Source: Paratinospora sagittata
Taxonomy: Eukaryota; Streptophyta; Magnoliopsida; Ranunculales; Menispermaceae
Assembly (NCBI GenBank): GCA_035771175.1
Contig: CM069589.1
Location: 27,608,201-27,672,200 of the forward strand
Direction of reading: 5' to 3'
DNA: 64,000 nucleotides
The notes under the pieces were generated by a model. It saw nothing but the letters and a program-made list of their open reading frames with translations. It ran no database searches and was not told the DNA's origin. This document shows positions 1-12,725 of this stretch, in pieces. Positions within the stretch are counted from its first letter, which is position 1; each line of letters opens with the position of its first letter. A program made the translations under genes and the position numbers.

Positions 1-328
1 TAAGAAGCATGACGCTTATCAAAAAGTAGGATGTTGATTCTACAAGGCACGTGAGCATGCACGCTTAACATTAGGGTGGCAGTATATATAGGACGACTTA
101 GTCATCTTCTCAATTCACTCGATGCCCTAGGACGCTCAGTCGATAGAGAAGACATACTTTCGTTCCAGTGCTCTATAGGATTTGCCTTTATTTGCATTTC
201 TCTCGCGTCTTTTACTCGATCTCAAAGGTAAAATCTTAATCCTTATTTAATTTCAAAACTTTTGATCCCAAGAAATTAGTATTTTACCTTAGTATATCAT
301 AGAATCCATCTACATAAGTTTTTCTGAT
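1..328 (+). other. Leader of retroelement E1, with TATA-like motif
   Basis: This stretch lies upstream of the E1 ORF. The 5' LTR and primer site of E1 must lie left of the window, because a matching polypurine tract and 3' LTR are found at 5381-9877. A TATA-like run (TATATATA) lies at 83-90, and copies of the AGGACGCT motif common in E-type LTRs occur near 130. Whether 1-328 is leader or the tail of the 5' LTR cannot be settled without sequence to the left. Confidence 0.45.
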
Positions 329-3300
329 ATGGCACCCAAGAAACTACACACTTTTTCTGCTCATAAGCAAGTTACTTCTCTATCATCACCTCCATCTAGA
401 AGTGTGAGAACTAGAGTTGAGGAAGCTCAAGATGAACCCAACAGACCAGTTTTTGAGGCACCAATAGCCTCTGAACAAACTGAGATAATCTTATTAGACA
501 TTCCAGCCGATGTTCAAGCCTCTGTGCCTTCAACCCTGAAGTCCAAAAAAGGAAAAGACAAAGCTGAAAAATTAGCTAAGAAAGCGGTCTTAGAGGGATG
601 TTTTGTAAACTTCGATTTCTTTGTTAGTGAACATATTGATATGCTATCTCTATTTGATTACCAAGGTTGGACCCAGTTTCTTACCCACCGGTCCAAATGG
701 TTTCCAAGCCTTGTCAATTCTTTCTTTAAGAACTTGCAAGAATTTCCTAACTCTATAAGGCAATCTGTCACGACCCACAACCTATGACGTCATGACTGGC
801 ACAGAACCCCAGGTATATCCTCCCTCGATACACCCGACGTCCCGTCAGCCTCATCTAAACAACCTGATAAACACAATCCCACATCCAACACTATCCAAAA
901 TAGACATAATCAAATCATCATAATTACATCTTCCAAAAAGGACAAACATAAAAGTCCATAAAGTCCATACCCTACCACATATAACACCCATTTATGCGTT
1001 AAGTATATACAATATGTGTTATTAAGTACATAATTACCAAAATACAACAATGTACTACAACACCTACATCACAAAAGACACGAGAAACGCTCCGCAGCTA
1101 AGCCTTCCCCTTTTCCTTCCTATCAGAACCTGAAATGATAAGAATAAGGAGTGAGCTACAACAAACTCAATGAATGTTTTCTACAAGTGGCAATATACAT
1201 GCATTTACATAAAACATGGCAAAAGTTGATCAAACAATTCAAATAACATGATGATATACAAAGGTCATATACATGCTGAACATAATGCATCCATGTCAAT
1301 GTTCAAACAATGCAATCCATTTTCCAAACATGCCATATGCAATCCTAATCCACCTCCTGAGTAAGAAGCGACAGGTCCTATGTTCGCGACACGAAGGTCC
1401 TATCTGACTTCACTTTACTCTTATTCTATTAGGATTCCTGGGGTTGTAGTAGCCCGTAGGATCAACCCTTCTGAAGGCAATACCTCTTGCTTGGGGATCC
1501 TAGCTACACAAGCCATAAAATCATTTGCTAGGTTCACAACTAGGAATCACCATCTAGCCCATGGAATTTCCTAAAATTTTAGCTAGGAGATCCACCCATT
1601 TGCCAACCCTTACGCTTATGCTCAAATCCATTTCATGAATCATTAAAACATGCATAATACAATAGTTAATCATTCAAAACATTTTCCATACTATAATGCC
1701 ACATATAGAACCAAATGTAAACAAACACTCACTGTTGATTGGCTAGACTAGCCAATCCCATGCCAACCAAATTAAGCACTAGAGTAGCACCAAATACACC
1801 TCTATGCACAGCAACACCAAACCATGCAGTTTAACCTTCAATTGGCACAATTGGGGACACTTGGATCACCAACAACTTAGAAGCTCAAATCTTCAACCCT
1901 AGCACCATCTCCTTCCCAAAACCCTTCTTTCCCACTTATCTCTTGCTGAGAAAAGAAGAAATTAACTTGCAAATGAGCAAGGAAGTTGTGCCTTGGCTTT
2001 ATAAGTGGGGTGGTGGCCCTACCAAAAACATAAAAAAAATTGCCTAGAACGTGAGGAGCGCGCTTCTCTGATTTCCAGAAACAGGATTGTTCTCGATCAC
2101 GCAAAGAGCGCGCTTTTCCTCAATAAAAGCACGCTTCTCCACTCAAGAAGTGTGTTTCTCCCTTAAGGAGCGTGTTTCTTCAAAGTTCTAAAAAAATGCA
2201 ACCCTCGGTCACGCAAGAAGCACGCCTCTCCTTAACAAGAGTGTGTTTCTCCAAGTCTAAAACTTTATTTTTTTTCACTTAACCATTGCGCACTCAATAC
2301 ACATCGAAATTTCATGTATGATAGGTCGATTCCTATGTAAAAACACGCTTTAAACATGTTTCTAACATCCACACGACCATTTGGGCACAAGACATGGACC
2401 TACGGAATTAAAATCACATACAAATACACATACATAAGCGTATCCGGGTACTTTATAGGTCAAAATGATATCATCCTAAGGTACAAGCGTTACACAATCT
2501 TTGGTTAAAGGAAAGATCATAGTGATTTCTCCCAAAAATTTTTACGATGTTTTTTCTTTACCCATTGATGACAGTACCCAAATCCTTAAATTTGACAAAC
2601 ACAAAGTCCAGTTTCCAGGCTATGACAGCCCATCTGCTCTTAATCTCGTTTCTAGTGTGAAGAACAATTAGTATGTTGACAAGAAGCTTACCAAAAAGTC
2701 TTTCGAGTTCATTCCCAGAGTGATTCACAACATCATCACTCACATCATTCAGCCCAAGGCAGGAAATAGGGGGAATGTGAACGATCTTGATCTATTCCTG
2801 ATTTGAAGCATTTTACATAAGAACAAAATTAGTTTGCCTCATATTCTCATCCATGTAATTGATACAATGACAAGTAGAGGAGGAGGTATTTCAGTTGGTA
2901 TGTACCTCGCTGCTTTGTTCGAGAGAAGTGGCATTGATCGAAGTAGAGAGGAAGCAGAGGATATCACCAGATATCACTGCATTGGACAAACCACAATCAA
3001 GCTGATGAAGTATGTGTACGTTCCAACATTAAAGAGTTGGATCAACATGGACAATGTTCCAGAAGGAATGGAACCAGGGCATTTTCATGTCAAGGAAAAA
3101 TGTTAGACAAGAGAACTAGTTGATCTTGCTAATAAAGAAAATTATACTGTTCAAGCTAAAGATGCTGCACAGCCTTAAGAAGAAAGAGTTATAGAAGACT
3201 CTAAAAGAATAGTGTCTGAGCTACCTCTTCTTAAAGATGTTTCTATGGGAAAGGAACCCCATGAAGCTGATCATGATGCTTTATTTGATGCACAAGAAGA

Positions 3301-5000
3301 GACAATGAACTTGGATGTTCATGCGCCTACAGAAGAAGAAATGGAAGTCACTAATGTGACTCCAGAAGAAGCAGAAGAGGATTCACATGAAGTCACTATG
3401 GTGTTTCTAGAAGAAAAGGAAGATAATGAAGAAATTTCTGCTCACAATGCAGATATCCATCCCAAGCCTTCTACATCTCATTCAAGCCATCATTCAATAA
3501 TGAAAGAAGATCAAAATGAAAGTTTTGGTACTGATCAGGGTGATCAACCTTCATCATCTCACCCTTTCATAAGCCGGCTAGTGATTCCATTATTTGACAA
3601 AGAATATTTTCTAAGGAGAATTGGGGAGGATCAATCCTATTTGAATTCACTAATGCTGCAAAAGATAATGGAAGAACAGAAAAAGAAGAAATCTGGTATA
3701 ATGGACGTTTTGAAGAAGCTGTTGCAACAACAATAGAATGAACAAAGAAAAACTTTCATTGAAGCTTCTGGCAAGTTGCAGCAGTCAGTAGAGTTGATAA
3801 ACAAGCAGATTGAAGCTATGCAAGCACTTCAGTCATGAACATCATCATCTACTGCCGATAAAAGTTTGATGAAAGATATGCAAGAAAATCTGAAGGAAAT
3901 TAAACCCTTCATGAAAGCATTTGTTAGCTCTATCAAGCCACCATAGATTAGACCACCGCAAGTCCCGCTACAGATTCGGTCAGACTAGAAAACACAAGTT
4001 GCTGAATAGATGAGGCCATCTAGCTCTGCCCAAACAAATTCTATTACAGATGCTCTAAAGATAATTTATGAGGAAATCAAGAGCTTAAGAGGGGAAATTG
4101 TTGAATCATATAGAAATACAACTAGTTCTGATGTTCTACAGGTTGTACTGGATGTAGTAATGAAAGTTCAACTAGCAGCTCAAGCATCAAACTCGATTAA
4201 ACTTCAACCTATTTTGGATGTTATCTCAGATCTAAAGAAAATTGTTGAAGGAAGCAAGAACGTTCACTCCGAGGAAAGCAAGATGAATCAAATTCTTTCC
4301 ATGGCCAAGCAAGCTTTTGAAAAGATGGAATCTATTAAGAACAAGATGTCGTTCATCGCCTCCACCACAATGGATCTCTCCTGCACTGTCCTGACTACAG
4401 TTGACAGGATTGAGGGTGTAGTAAGTTATTTTGAAGATCTCTTTAAAGCAATGAACAACAGACTGCACTCCACAGAGTGGTGCATTTTAATGAGCATGAA
4501 GAGATTTGGAATGTTATTTCACATTCTAAGGAAGAAAGGAGTTAAAGTTCATCCTGCCCCCAGAGCACTAGCCTTTACAAGACCTCAAGGGCCAAGTGAA
4601 TCTAACAAACATCAAGGAATTCTAGAAAACAAAAAAGAAGAAGAGTCAGAAGAAGAATCCCTCCACAGAATTTCCAGGGAAGTCAGCCCTCCTAACATTG
4701 AACCTTTTGCACAACATTTTCCCAGTCCCAGCTAAAAACACCCCTGTCAGACCTAAATTTGAAGGTCATAGGTTTTCTCAAGAGTTTGCTCAAGGTCTTG
4801 AAGCAAAACGTGCAGCAGGCTTCAAGCCACCCAAATTGTCTTCAAATCCATACAAGTCTTCTGCCTCCAAGGATGTCCTTGCTAACTTTCTCAAAAGTAT
4901 CAACAAGGCAGGACAAGCCACAGAGAAGGAAGCAAGCTCCAGTAGCTCCAAGAAGAAGGATGCCAACACGAAAAGAAAAGGAAAGGGAAAGAATGACTGA
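329..5000 (+). pseudogene. E1 single ORF: coiled-coil, Lys-tailed retroelement protein, broken
   Basis: One reading frame can be followed from ATG at 329 through 765, then resumes at 2500 after a nested solo LTR and its target duplication (766-2499). It stays in the same frame to about 4735 and shifts frame for the last part (to 5000). In-frame stops occur near 2671, 2805, 3104 and 3178. The N-terminus is Ser- and Lys-rich. The middle resembles the helical 'putative plant transposon protein' domain of plant retroelements (motifs IIQPKAG and ILIHVIDTM). It is followed by an acidic Glu-rich stretch, a long predicted coiled coil (4010-4560) and a basic tail rich in Lys (4960-5000). There is no CCHC knuckle. 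The same protein is encoded in E2, and its C-terminal part in E3. A Gag-like structural role is inference. Confidence 0.7.
766..2494 (-). mobile_element. Solo LTR nested in E1 ORF (TSD caatc)
   Basis: The 1729-bp unit starts TGTCACGACCC and ends GCGTTACA on the + strand and is flanked by a perfect 5-bp repeat caatc (761-765 and 2495-2499). Removing the unit and one repeat rejoins the E1 reading frame. A TATA-type motif (TATAAAG) on the minus strand near 1995-2003 suggests minus orientation. The interval 2040-2270 is rich in GAGCGCGCTT/AAGCGCGCTC half-sites. It has no coding capacity. It belongs to the same end-family as 6374-9110 and 56972-62299. Confidence 0.85.
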
Positions 5001-5394
5001 GCCAACCTTTTTGATGAATTCAAAATGGGGAGAAGAAATACTTAAGAAATTATTGGCTCGGATAGTTTCTCAACTCAGGAGGAGAGTTTGTCTGATTATG
5101 CTTATGAGTTTATCTGATTATGTTTATTTTGAATATAATATTGTATATGTGTGACTTAAATCTTTAATCCTTTATGTAAACTTGATCTACTTTAAAAATG
5201 TTATATTAATCTGATCATGTTTGCATTGATATACTAATCACTATGTTTGCCTTGTTTTTATTTGTTTATCAATCTTAAGCATATGCAAACTGTGATGTAC
5301 CATGCTAATGAGATTTATATGAAAACTACTCATATCTTTATGTCTCCTAGCCAAAAGTATTTTGAGTGTTTGAAATCATCAAAAAGGAGGAGAT
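5001..5394 (+). other. E1 3' untranslated region and polypurine tract
   Basis: No gene is visible here. The polypurine tract (AAAAAGGAGGAGAT, 5381-5394) sits directly before the 3' LTR, which starts TGTTG at 5395. The equivalent minus-strand tract in E2 adjoins its LTR at 55610/55611, and in E3 at 14883/14884. Confidence 0.7.
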
Positions 5395-8300
5395 TGTTGT
5401 TTCATGGAACCCCATGATGCGAACGTTTTGACAATTTCAAACCATTCATCTGTGTATCTACTGATCTTGTTAAGTGTTTCAGTCATATCAACATCAAGAC
5501 GTAAATCAGAACTGAGACAATGCGGTTCAAGCCATCAAGATCAAGACTCAAGAGGACTTTGTGCATCTAGAATGTAAAACTTTTACTCAAACAAATCCTC
5601 AGTAAGTCACATATGATTTCACTTTTTCATATGATTTAGAAATTAGTTTGATATCTTTTAAAATCAGTTTCATTGGTTTTTCAAATCTTTTTAAGTTTGA
5701 TTTGATCAAGATTTAAAGTTTGAAAAATTATTTTGAAAGTCTGTTAAGAACTTTATCAGGGGCGCTGACTAAACGTTTGGATGATGATGGTACTTTAAAC
5801 TATTTCCATCAGGACGCTTCCTGTCTAAGAGTGCCCTCATGTATTAACTCAACGGTTATGTCAGGACACTAATCGCATGTCAGTACGCTCATTGAGTTCT
5901 GAGTGTTTTCAAAGTATTTAACGCACGACGCTAACGTTGAATTAGCAGCCTCATAATATTTTATTTAATAGTTTTTAAAACAGTAGGACGCTACTCCTTG
6001 ATAAGCGCCCTCATTGATATTTGGTTTTAAATAATCATTTAAGCCTCAGGACGTTGATATATCATCAGTACACTCAAAGAACAATGTCAGCTGAACTTAA
6101 GTATTTGACTTAGTGTGTACCAGGACGCTAATGGTCCAATCTATACACTAATACACTTCAGTCAAATATCTAAAAAGCAATCTGGAAAATCCAGATTCTG
6201 ACATCTCAGATACATGAATCGTGTCTTCCTAGACTTTCCTTACTCATGTATTCTGAATCAAACCAGACTTTTTCTTATAAACCTAAACATACTATATTCA
6301 TGAAAGAATAAGGTCGTTGTGAGGAAACGTTCATATTTGAAATTCAAATCAAGTGCTCAACAACTTTATCTTCTGTCACGACCCACGATCTGTACCATCG
6401 TGACAGTCACGGAACCCCCGGGTATACCCTTCCTCGATACACCCGGTGTCCTGTCAGCCTAATTAAACAACCCAAACATAAACACATAATTCCCATATAA
6501 GCATCAAATGAAATGAACATAAAAAAATCATTAAGATAATTACATTCCCAAAATGTAAACCATAAAATTTCCTATGTCCAAAATAATCAAATAACAAAAA
6601 ACTATACCTAACCATAAATACATCTCATCTGTGTGTTAAGTATAAGTATAGTAGGTGTTATTAAGTACATATTTAACAAAATATAAGGAGATGTACTAAG
6701 CACCTACGTCACCAAAAGTCAAAAATGCTTCGCAGTCAAGCCTTCCCCTTCCCCTTCCTATCAAAACCTGAAATGATAAGAATGAGAAGTGAGCTACAAC
6801 AAGCTCAGTGAATGTTTTCTACATGTGGAAATATATATGCATCTAGATAAGACATGGCAAGGTCATTAAAACAATTTAAATAACATGGTGATATACAAGA
6901 TTACATACATGCCAAATATAATGCATCATGTCATAACCAAGACAATGCATATCATTTTCTAAACATGCAAATGCAATCCTAGACATCTCCTGAGCAAGGG
7001 CGATCAAGGGACCTGGGTTCGCGACATTCAACGCCCGATCTGACCAAACAATACTCGTATTCTAATGGGATTCCTGGGGTTGTGTAGCTAATAGGATCAG
7101 CCCACCAAGACACATACAATGTCTAGGCGATCCTATCTACACAAGCCATAAATTCCTCTACAAGGTCCATAACTGGGGATCATCGCTAGGCTTACGAGAT
7201 TTTCCAAAAATTATTCCAACTAAGGGACCAAAACCCTATTACTAACCCAACCAGACTATGCTCAAATTCATTTCATGAAACATTAAATCATGCATAACAC
7301 ATATATATTAATGCAAAACATTTTATATAGTACAATGCCACATATATAGAATCCAAATGTAAGAAACACTCACAAATCGATTGGCTAGACTTAGCCAATC
7401 CAATCCAACCAATGAAGTACTAGAATGCACCAAAACACTCCTATGCACCTCAACCTTCAATTGGCTTAATTGGGTCACTTAGATCAATCACAATCCCTGC
7501 ATAATACATGGTTCATTCAACACTAAAAATCAGTCCAAAAGCATGCCATTCAACCATGTTTAAACCTACTTTAATAGCCAATTAAGACTCTAAAATGGTT
7601 GCACTCATGAGCTAACCCATATAGCTTAGTCAAACCACTTTATATCTAATTAACCCACATTTAACCCATAGAAATGCAATAGGTTGATTCCCATGATCCA
7701 ACCATCATAATATAATGCATTCAATCATGATTAGGGTCAATTAGACTAATCCCCATGTCAATTTCATCAATTGACTTAGTCTAGGTCAAAATCCTCAAAT
7801 TTGGGCAAATCCCCAAATTCATGGCCTAGGCCAAAATTACACTACACCTAGGTTTTCCTCCATTCAAAATCAGTAAATTGGACTATCAAACATCCACATT
7901 TACAAATTTAATCAACATAGATTGCATGCAACTTGAATGGAAAACCCTAAGTCTATAACCTAGATTTAGGTCAAATACACACAACCCTCCAATTTCTTGC
8001 TATAAATTGGAGGTTTCACCATTAATGAGTTCCCAACACCCTCTAGATACACATATCTAGCATGCAAGACCTAATTCCAAAATGTGTTCTTCCACCACCC
8101 CCTTAAAATTTGGGATTCATGTGTGGAAAACATTTCTTAGGTGTTATTCTAGGTCAAGGAAGGCCATTAATACCACATACAAGCTTAAAATAGCATCAAC
8201 AAGCAAACCCTGGGTCTAGAACCCTTCAAATTCGGGATTCATAGCAATGCCTAAGTCAAAAGAAAGCTTGAATGCACAACCCAAAGAGATTAAAGGAAGA

Positions 8301-9877
8301 AAATGAGGAAAAACATGATACCATAGAGGATTCTTGAACCAAAATGCTCCAAAACCCTAGCCTTTCTCCTCCTCTTCTCTTCTCCCCTTCTTTTCCTCTT
8401 CTCCAAGCTCATTTGCCCCTTTTGGAAGTGTAAAAATGAGCAAAAACACGTCCAAGTGCTTTTATAGAAGTTAAGTTGCAAAATTGGGCTCACACTTAAA
8501 AAAAAACACACTTAAATAAAAGAAATAGTTTTCCTGGTGCAATTACTTGCACTTAGATAATTAATTTCTTGCCAAATACTTACCCATTTTAAATCTTACA
8601 TGTACAAACTTTTAATGATGCAGTTACCAACCTTCTGGTAAAATTTCAGCTCAATCCAACGGTGCGATTCAGAGATCCAATCATTTGATCAAAACTGTGC
8701 AAGAAAAATCCTCAAATCCGAGAAACAATGTTTGGAATCTTATACCTCATAGTAGACAACTCCGATCAAGATCTTCACCGTTCATAATGAACATCTATCA
8801 GAGAAGAATAATATGAAAACATTTCAGCTCAATCGGACCACGGATCTGGGAGATCAGTCCATTGATGTTATCAATGACAAAAATTTCTTCCTCCATAGAG
8901 CAAGCTCCACTGATCCAAAACATCATTTTCGACATGTTTTGAAGCCGAACGGGTCTCGGATCATTTCGAAACTTTACGCAAACATTAAACAACTTAAAAG
9001 CATGCAAAGACACTCAAACCAACACTCGTTGAGCATCAAATACGTATATGTACATGTATACGAGTACTCTACGGGTCAAAATGACGTCATTCTAAGGTAC
9101 AGGCGTTACATCTTCTGTAAGTCTAGAAATATATGTGTCTTCAAAACACAACACACAACGAACAAAAAAATTGAGCTAAAAACTTGTTAAAAGTTCGTTG
9201 AATTTTTCAAAGTGATACAAAACTGTTTTTTGTTTCAAATTGTTTTTGAAACAACTTGTATTCAAAATATTTTCATACAGTGCTTCATCTCAATCATCTT
9301 TTTGAGAATTTGTTTGAAGAAAATTGTTTTCACTCTAAATTCTTTCAGCGTACTTCATTTCATATCATATCTTGCTGAAACATCAATTGGGTGATTGTCT
9401 AGGATACAACGATACTTGATTTTATATCTTTGTTATATCGAAGGCTGTAACAGTAGTTATACAAACTACTGAGATTCTTATTTGAATCTAAAATGGTTCT
9501 CTCAACCCTGTTAAACTGAGAAGGTTTAGGTTAGTCTCACACCCGAAAGTTGAAACAGGTCGTTCTCTAGCCTGTACGTTGAGAGGTTTAGGTTGGTCTC
9601 AAGCCTGCAAGTTGAGCATGGTAACAGTTGTTCTCAAACCGGGAAGTTGAAAAAAGGTGTAACAATTTGGTTCTCACCCGTAAAAGAATCCTTTACTGAA
9701 GAGGTTTCAAATCCTAACTGAAGAGGTTAGGTAGTGGATGTAGGCAAATAGCCGAACCACTCTAAATTGACTTAGTTGATTCTATTTACATTTCCACATT
9801 TACTTATTGCCATTGCATTAATTTTTAATTGTCTAAGTGTCCAATTCACCCCTCTCTTGGACATACTTGGGCCAACA
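5395..9877 (+). mobile_element. E1 3' LTR, interrupted
   Basis: The LTR begins TGTTG after the polypurine tract and ends GGCCAACA. A nested solo LTR occupies 6374-9110. From left to right it contains half-sites of the AGGACGCT/GCGCCCTC type at 5756-6140, a TATA-like TTATAAAC near 6275, quasi-repeats of a 'GTTGAGA...TCTCACACCC' type at 9480-9690, and the terminal hairpin TGTCCAA/TTGGACA with a C-rich loop around 9838-9863. The E2 LTR (53714-55610) has the same order on the other strand. Confidence 0.75.
6374..9110 (-). mobile_element. Solo LTR nested in E1 3' LTR (TSD tcttc)
   Basis: The 2737-bp unit begins TGTCACGACCC and ends GGCGTTACA on the + strand, flanked by tcttc on both sides (6369-6373 and 9111-9115). 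A TATA box on the minus strand (CTATAAAAGC, about 8457-8467) suggests minus orientation. It resembles 766-2494 at both ends and across the first several hundred bases but is about 1 kb longer. No coding sequence is seen; the small reading frames at 8290-9190 have no recognisable product. Confidence 0.85.
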
Positions 9878-10575
9878 CTCCTACATTTGAGCAACGCGCT
9901 CGTGACTTTTGGGTACGATTTCAATGGTCAAAAACTTGATTATTGAGCCCCCAACGGCTAGTATCTTGTGTCTAACAGCTAGTGCTCATTACTACGCTAT
10001 AAATACATGCACTTAGGCCATTTTTAACATAAGAGAGACACAAATATGAGTCCATTGAGTGATTTCCAAAATCAAACCATTTCTCTCATTTTCAGAACCT
10101 TAGAGCCAAATGTTTTGAACCAAAATCTGAATTTCAAGCTTCCATTTTGTGCATCACGCAAAGCTTCATCAAAAATGTTTTCATAAGCAATCTTGATGGA
10201 AGGAAGGTAAAAGCGTTGTAAGGTCTCTCTTCACTTTGAGCTTAAATTTTCATATCTTGTATTTGGGCATTTGTATGATTCAACTTATTGTACTTGTTCT
10301 ATTTATTTAGAACAAACATTTTGATGATTGAACTTAATCTTCTTGGTTTATTTCTAGCTGAAATACACCAAGTAAAGTGATTCAATATCACTTGTGATTT
10401 CAAGGTTGGAATCAAGGTCAAGTTTCACCCTTTACCTTGAAAAGGTTCAAGCGGTTCATCCTTAGTCCGTGAAAAGGATATTCGGTTCTTCCTTATCCCA
10501 TAAAAGGAAGTTGTAGGTTCATCCTTAGCCTGCAAAAAGATAGGTTTGTCTTGAACCTGTAAAAAGACAAATTAT
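9878..10575 (+). mobile_element. LTR-H, piece 1 of 3 (TATA and downstream part)
   Basis: This is part of a + strand LTR whose left portion lies beyond E1, outside the window. A TATA box (CTATAAATA, 9997-10005) is followed by an A/T-rich transcribed part and, at 10430-10570, quasi-repeats built on 'GGTTCATCCTTAGCC'. The sequence stops at attat (10571-10575), the left target copy of E3, and resumes at 32437. Confidence 0.6.
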
Positions 10576-12039
10576 TGTTGGTCCACCCAAAAGGGGGGTG
10601 AATTGGGTGAGATAGTTAATTTTAAGCTTTCTCAATGACTTGGTGATATACATTGGTACATTGGAACTAAATGCACATACTAACCTTAAAGTAAAATGCA
10701 TAACGTAAAACACACTAGGATTTATAGTGGTTCGGCCAAGCCTACGTCCACTACCTAATCTCCCGATTAGGATTTTCTCAATCCACTAACTCATTCTCTT
10801 ACGGGTGAGAACCAAACCGTTATACATGCCCTTTTACAGGTTCAAGGCAAACCTATCCTTTTACGGGTTAAGGATGAACCGAATTTTCTTTTTTCGGGAT
10901 GAGAAAAAATTCATGTTCCTTTTACGGGATAAGGAAGAATCGTTTCTCTTTTACAGGTTCAAAGATAACCTAACCTTTTATACGTTAAGGACGTACCTAT
11001 CCTTTTACGAGATTAGGATTAACCGAATTCCTACTTACAGGTGAGGATGAAACTTTTTTTCTTTTACAGGTTTAGAGATAACCTATCCTTTTACATGTTA
11101 AGGATGAACCTATCCTTTTACGGGATGACGATGAACCGGATTCCTACTTACAGGTGAGGATGAACCTTTTTCTCTTTTATAGGTTCAGAGATAACCTTAA
11201 CATGATTTCACCTTGAAATCATCAAGTGAACTACATTCACTTGTCCTAGTTGTTTCAATCCATAAACACACCAGCATTACAACACAAACTAATAATGTTG
11301 GTTCTAACTGAGTAAAACACTTTATAATTAAGCTCATGCGCAAAGCATTACAAAGATGTATAAAATCTAAATACGTAATGCTAAGAGGCATACACATACA
11401 GTCATTTACCTTTCAATGTTCGGTATTGCTCAAATGCAGTTTCGAAAAGCGTGAATGATATGCAAATTAATTAAGTGCTTCTTCAAAAACATTATGATAC
11501 CATAGAGACATTGAAGTTGAAACTGCAGGACCAATATATGACATAGACACACACAAACAGTTTTCAAAATAAATATAGTATATAAGCATGAAAACTTTTG
11601 GTTCAGTGTTCAGTAGTTAATACAACTACTGATATAGTTCAATACACTTTTTGAGATATGAAATCAAGTACAACTGTATTTCTCATGAACTATCTCTCAA
11701 AAAAAGTTTGGCACAATAAAATTATCGGTAAGTTGTTTGATTCAAAGTGTTGGTATTTATAGACCTAGAAGAGAATAGTCGTTAGACGTTTGAAATTTAA
11801 ATACAATGTGAATGTTTACACGCAACGGCTAGAATGTTATATGAAAATGGCAACGACAATTTTCACTAACATTCTGGTTCTTTTCAGATTACATGAAAAT
11901 GAAAGTTTTAGAAAAACTTAATTCATGTATCAGAGAAGATCTCTGATAAATCTGAAAAGGACTCTGTGCAAAGATTTGTTCTGAAACAGTAGAATGATAT
12001 AGTGTACTTATTAGAACAGTAACGGTTGTTGAATTAGCG

Positions 12040-12725
12040 TCCTGATTCCGTAATCAGCGTCTTGACGCATAATATCAACTTTGTCGTTTTATTCCTTGAG
12101 GACGCTCATTATGTATAAGCATCCTGCTAAACAATGAAGAAAGAACGCTACTAACTCGTAAGCATCCTGACTTTCTTTACGACATAAGTGACTTAACCCT
12201 GATGGCGCTAATGCACAGGTAGCGTCCTGCTTTGTCTTACAACAATTAAGTGCATGAGAGCGCTACTATTCAGAGTAAGCATCCTACCTTTTGAAACATA
12301 AAACACAACACAAGGGCACTACAACTACGTAAGCGTCCTGATATTTCAAGCCATTTGAAAAACAAAACTAAGTGCGCTGAAGGACAATCAGCATCTTGAA
12401 AGTTATTAAGTTGATTCCCAAAGATGAAAGCGCTCCTACCCAGGTAGTGTCCTGATAGTTTATCCAACTTATAACTATCAATGTCCTCAAAGATAAATTC
12501 TTTGAAGAACTTAGACATCTTTCAGTAAGCTGATGCTGAGTCAGCATCCTGACAACTTCAGATGTTGACTAATGGGAAGTAGCTACATACAAGTAAGCGT
12601 CCTGATTAATCTAATTAATCAGTTCAATTCAACCTTGAACGTTATCAGCGTCCTAATGAATCATCAACGTCCTGACTTATCAAGTTCAGGAGAGTGCTGC
12701 TAAATTATTAGCGTCCTGACTCTTG
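12040..12725 (-). repeat. U3 hairpin half-site array, E3 3' LTR
   Basis: About twenty short half-sites alternate between AGCGTCCTGA-like and GGGCGCTA-like forms, which are complementary to each other, at intervals of roughly 20-60 bp. In several places a pair encloses a loop of 6-12 bases. The array is upstream of the TATA box in LTR sense. Confidence 0.75.

Larger units (their letters stand above)
1..9877 (+). mobile_element. LTR retroelement E1 (pol-less, 5' end outside window)
   Basis: E1 is a non-autonomous, LARD-like LTR element on the + strand. Visible parts in order are the leader, one degenerate ORF (329-5000), a 3' untranslated stretch, a polypurine tract (5381-5394) and a 3' LTR (5395-9877) that begins TGTTG and ends GGCCAACA. 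No reverse transcriptase, integrase, RNase H or protease motif was found in any frame. Two solo LTRs are nested in it (766-2494 and 6374-9110). E1 itself appears to sit inside an older + strand LTR that resumes at 9878. The candidate right target-site copy is ctcct (9878-9882); the left copy is outside the window. E2 (53714-64000, minus strand) is a relative with the same ORF. Confidence 0.75.

Noticed and set aside
4759..5154. Arg-rich reading frame near the E1 ORF end
   Set aside because: It is an alternative frame over the Lys-rich tail; the frame ending at 5000 matches E2 and is the coding one.
12040..12725. CRISPR-like array of short repeats
   Set aside because: Repeats are only 8-10 bp, alternate in orientation, have irregular spacing and lie in LTRs of a plant genome; no cas genes.
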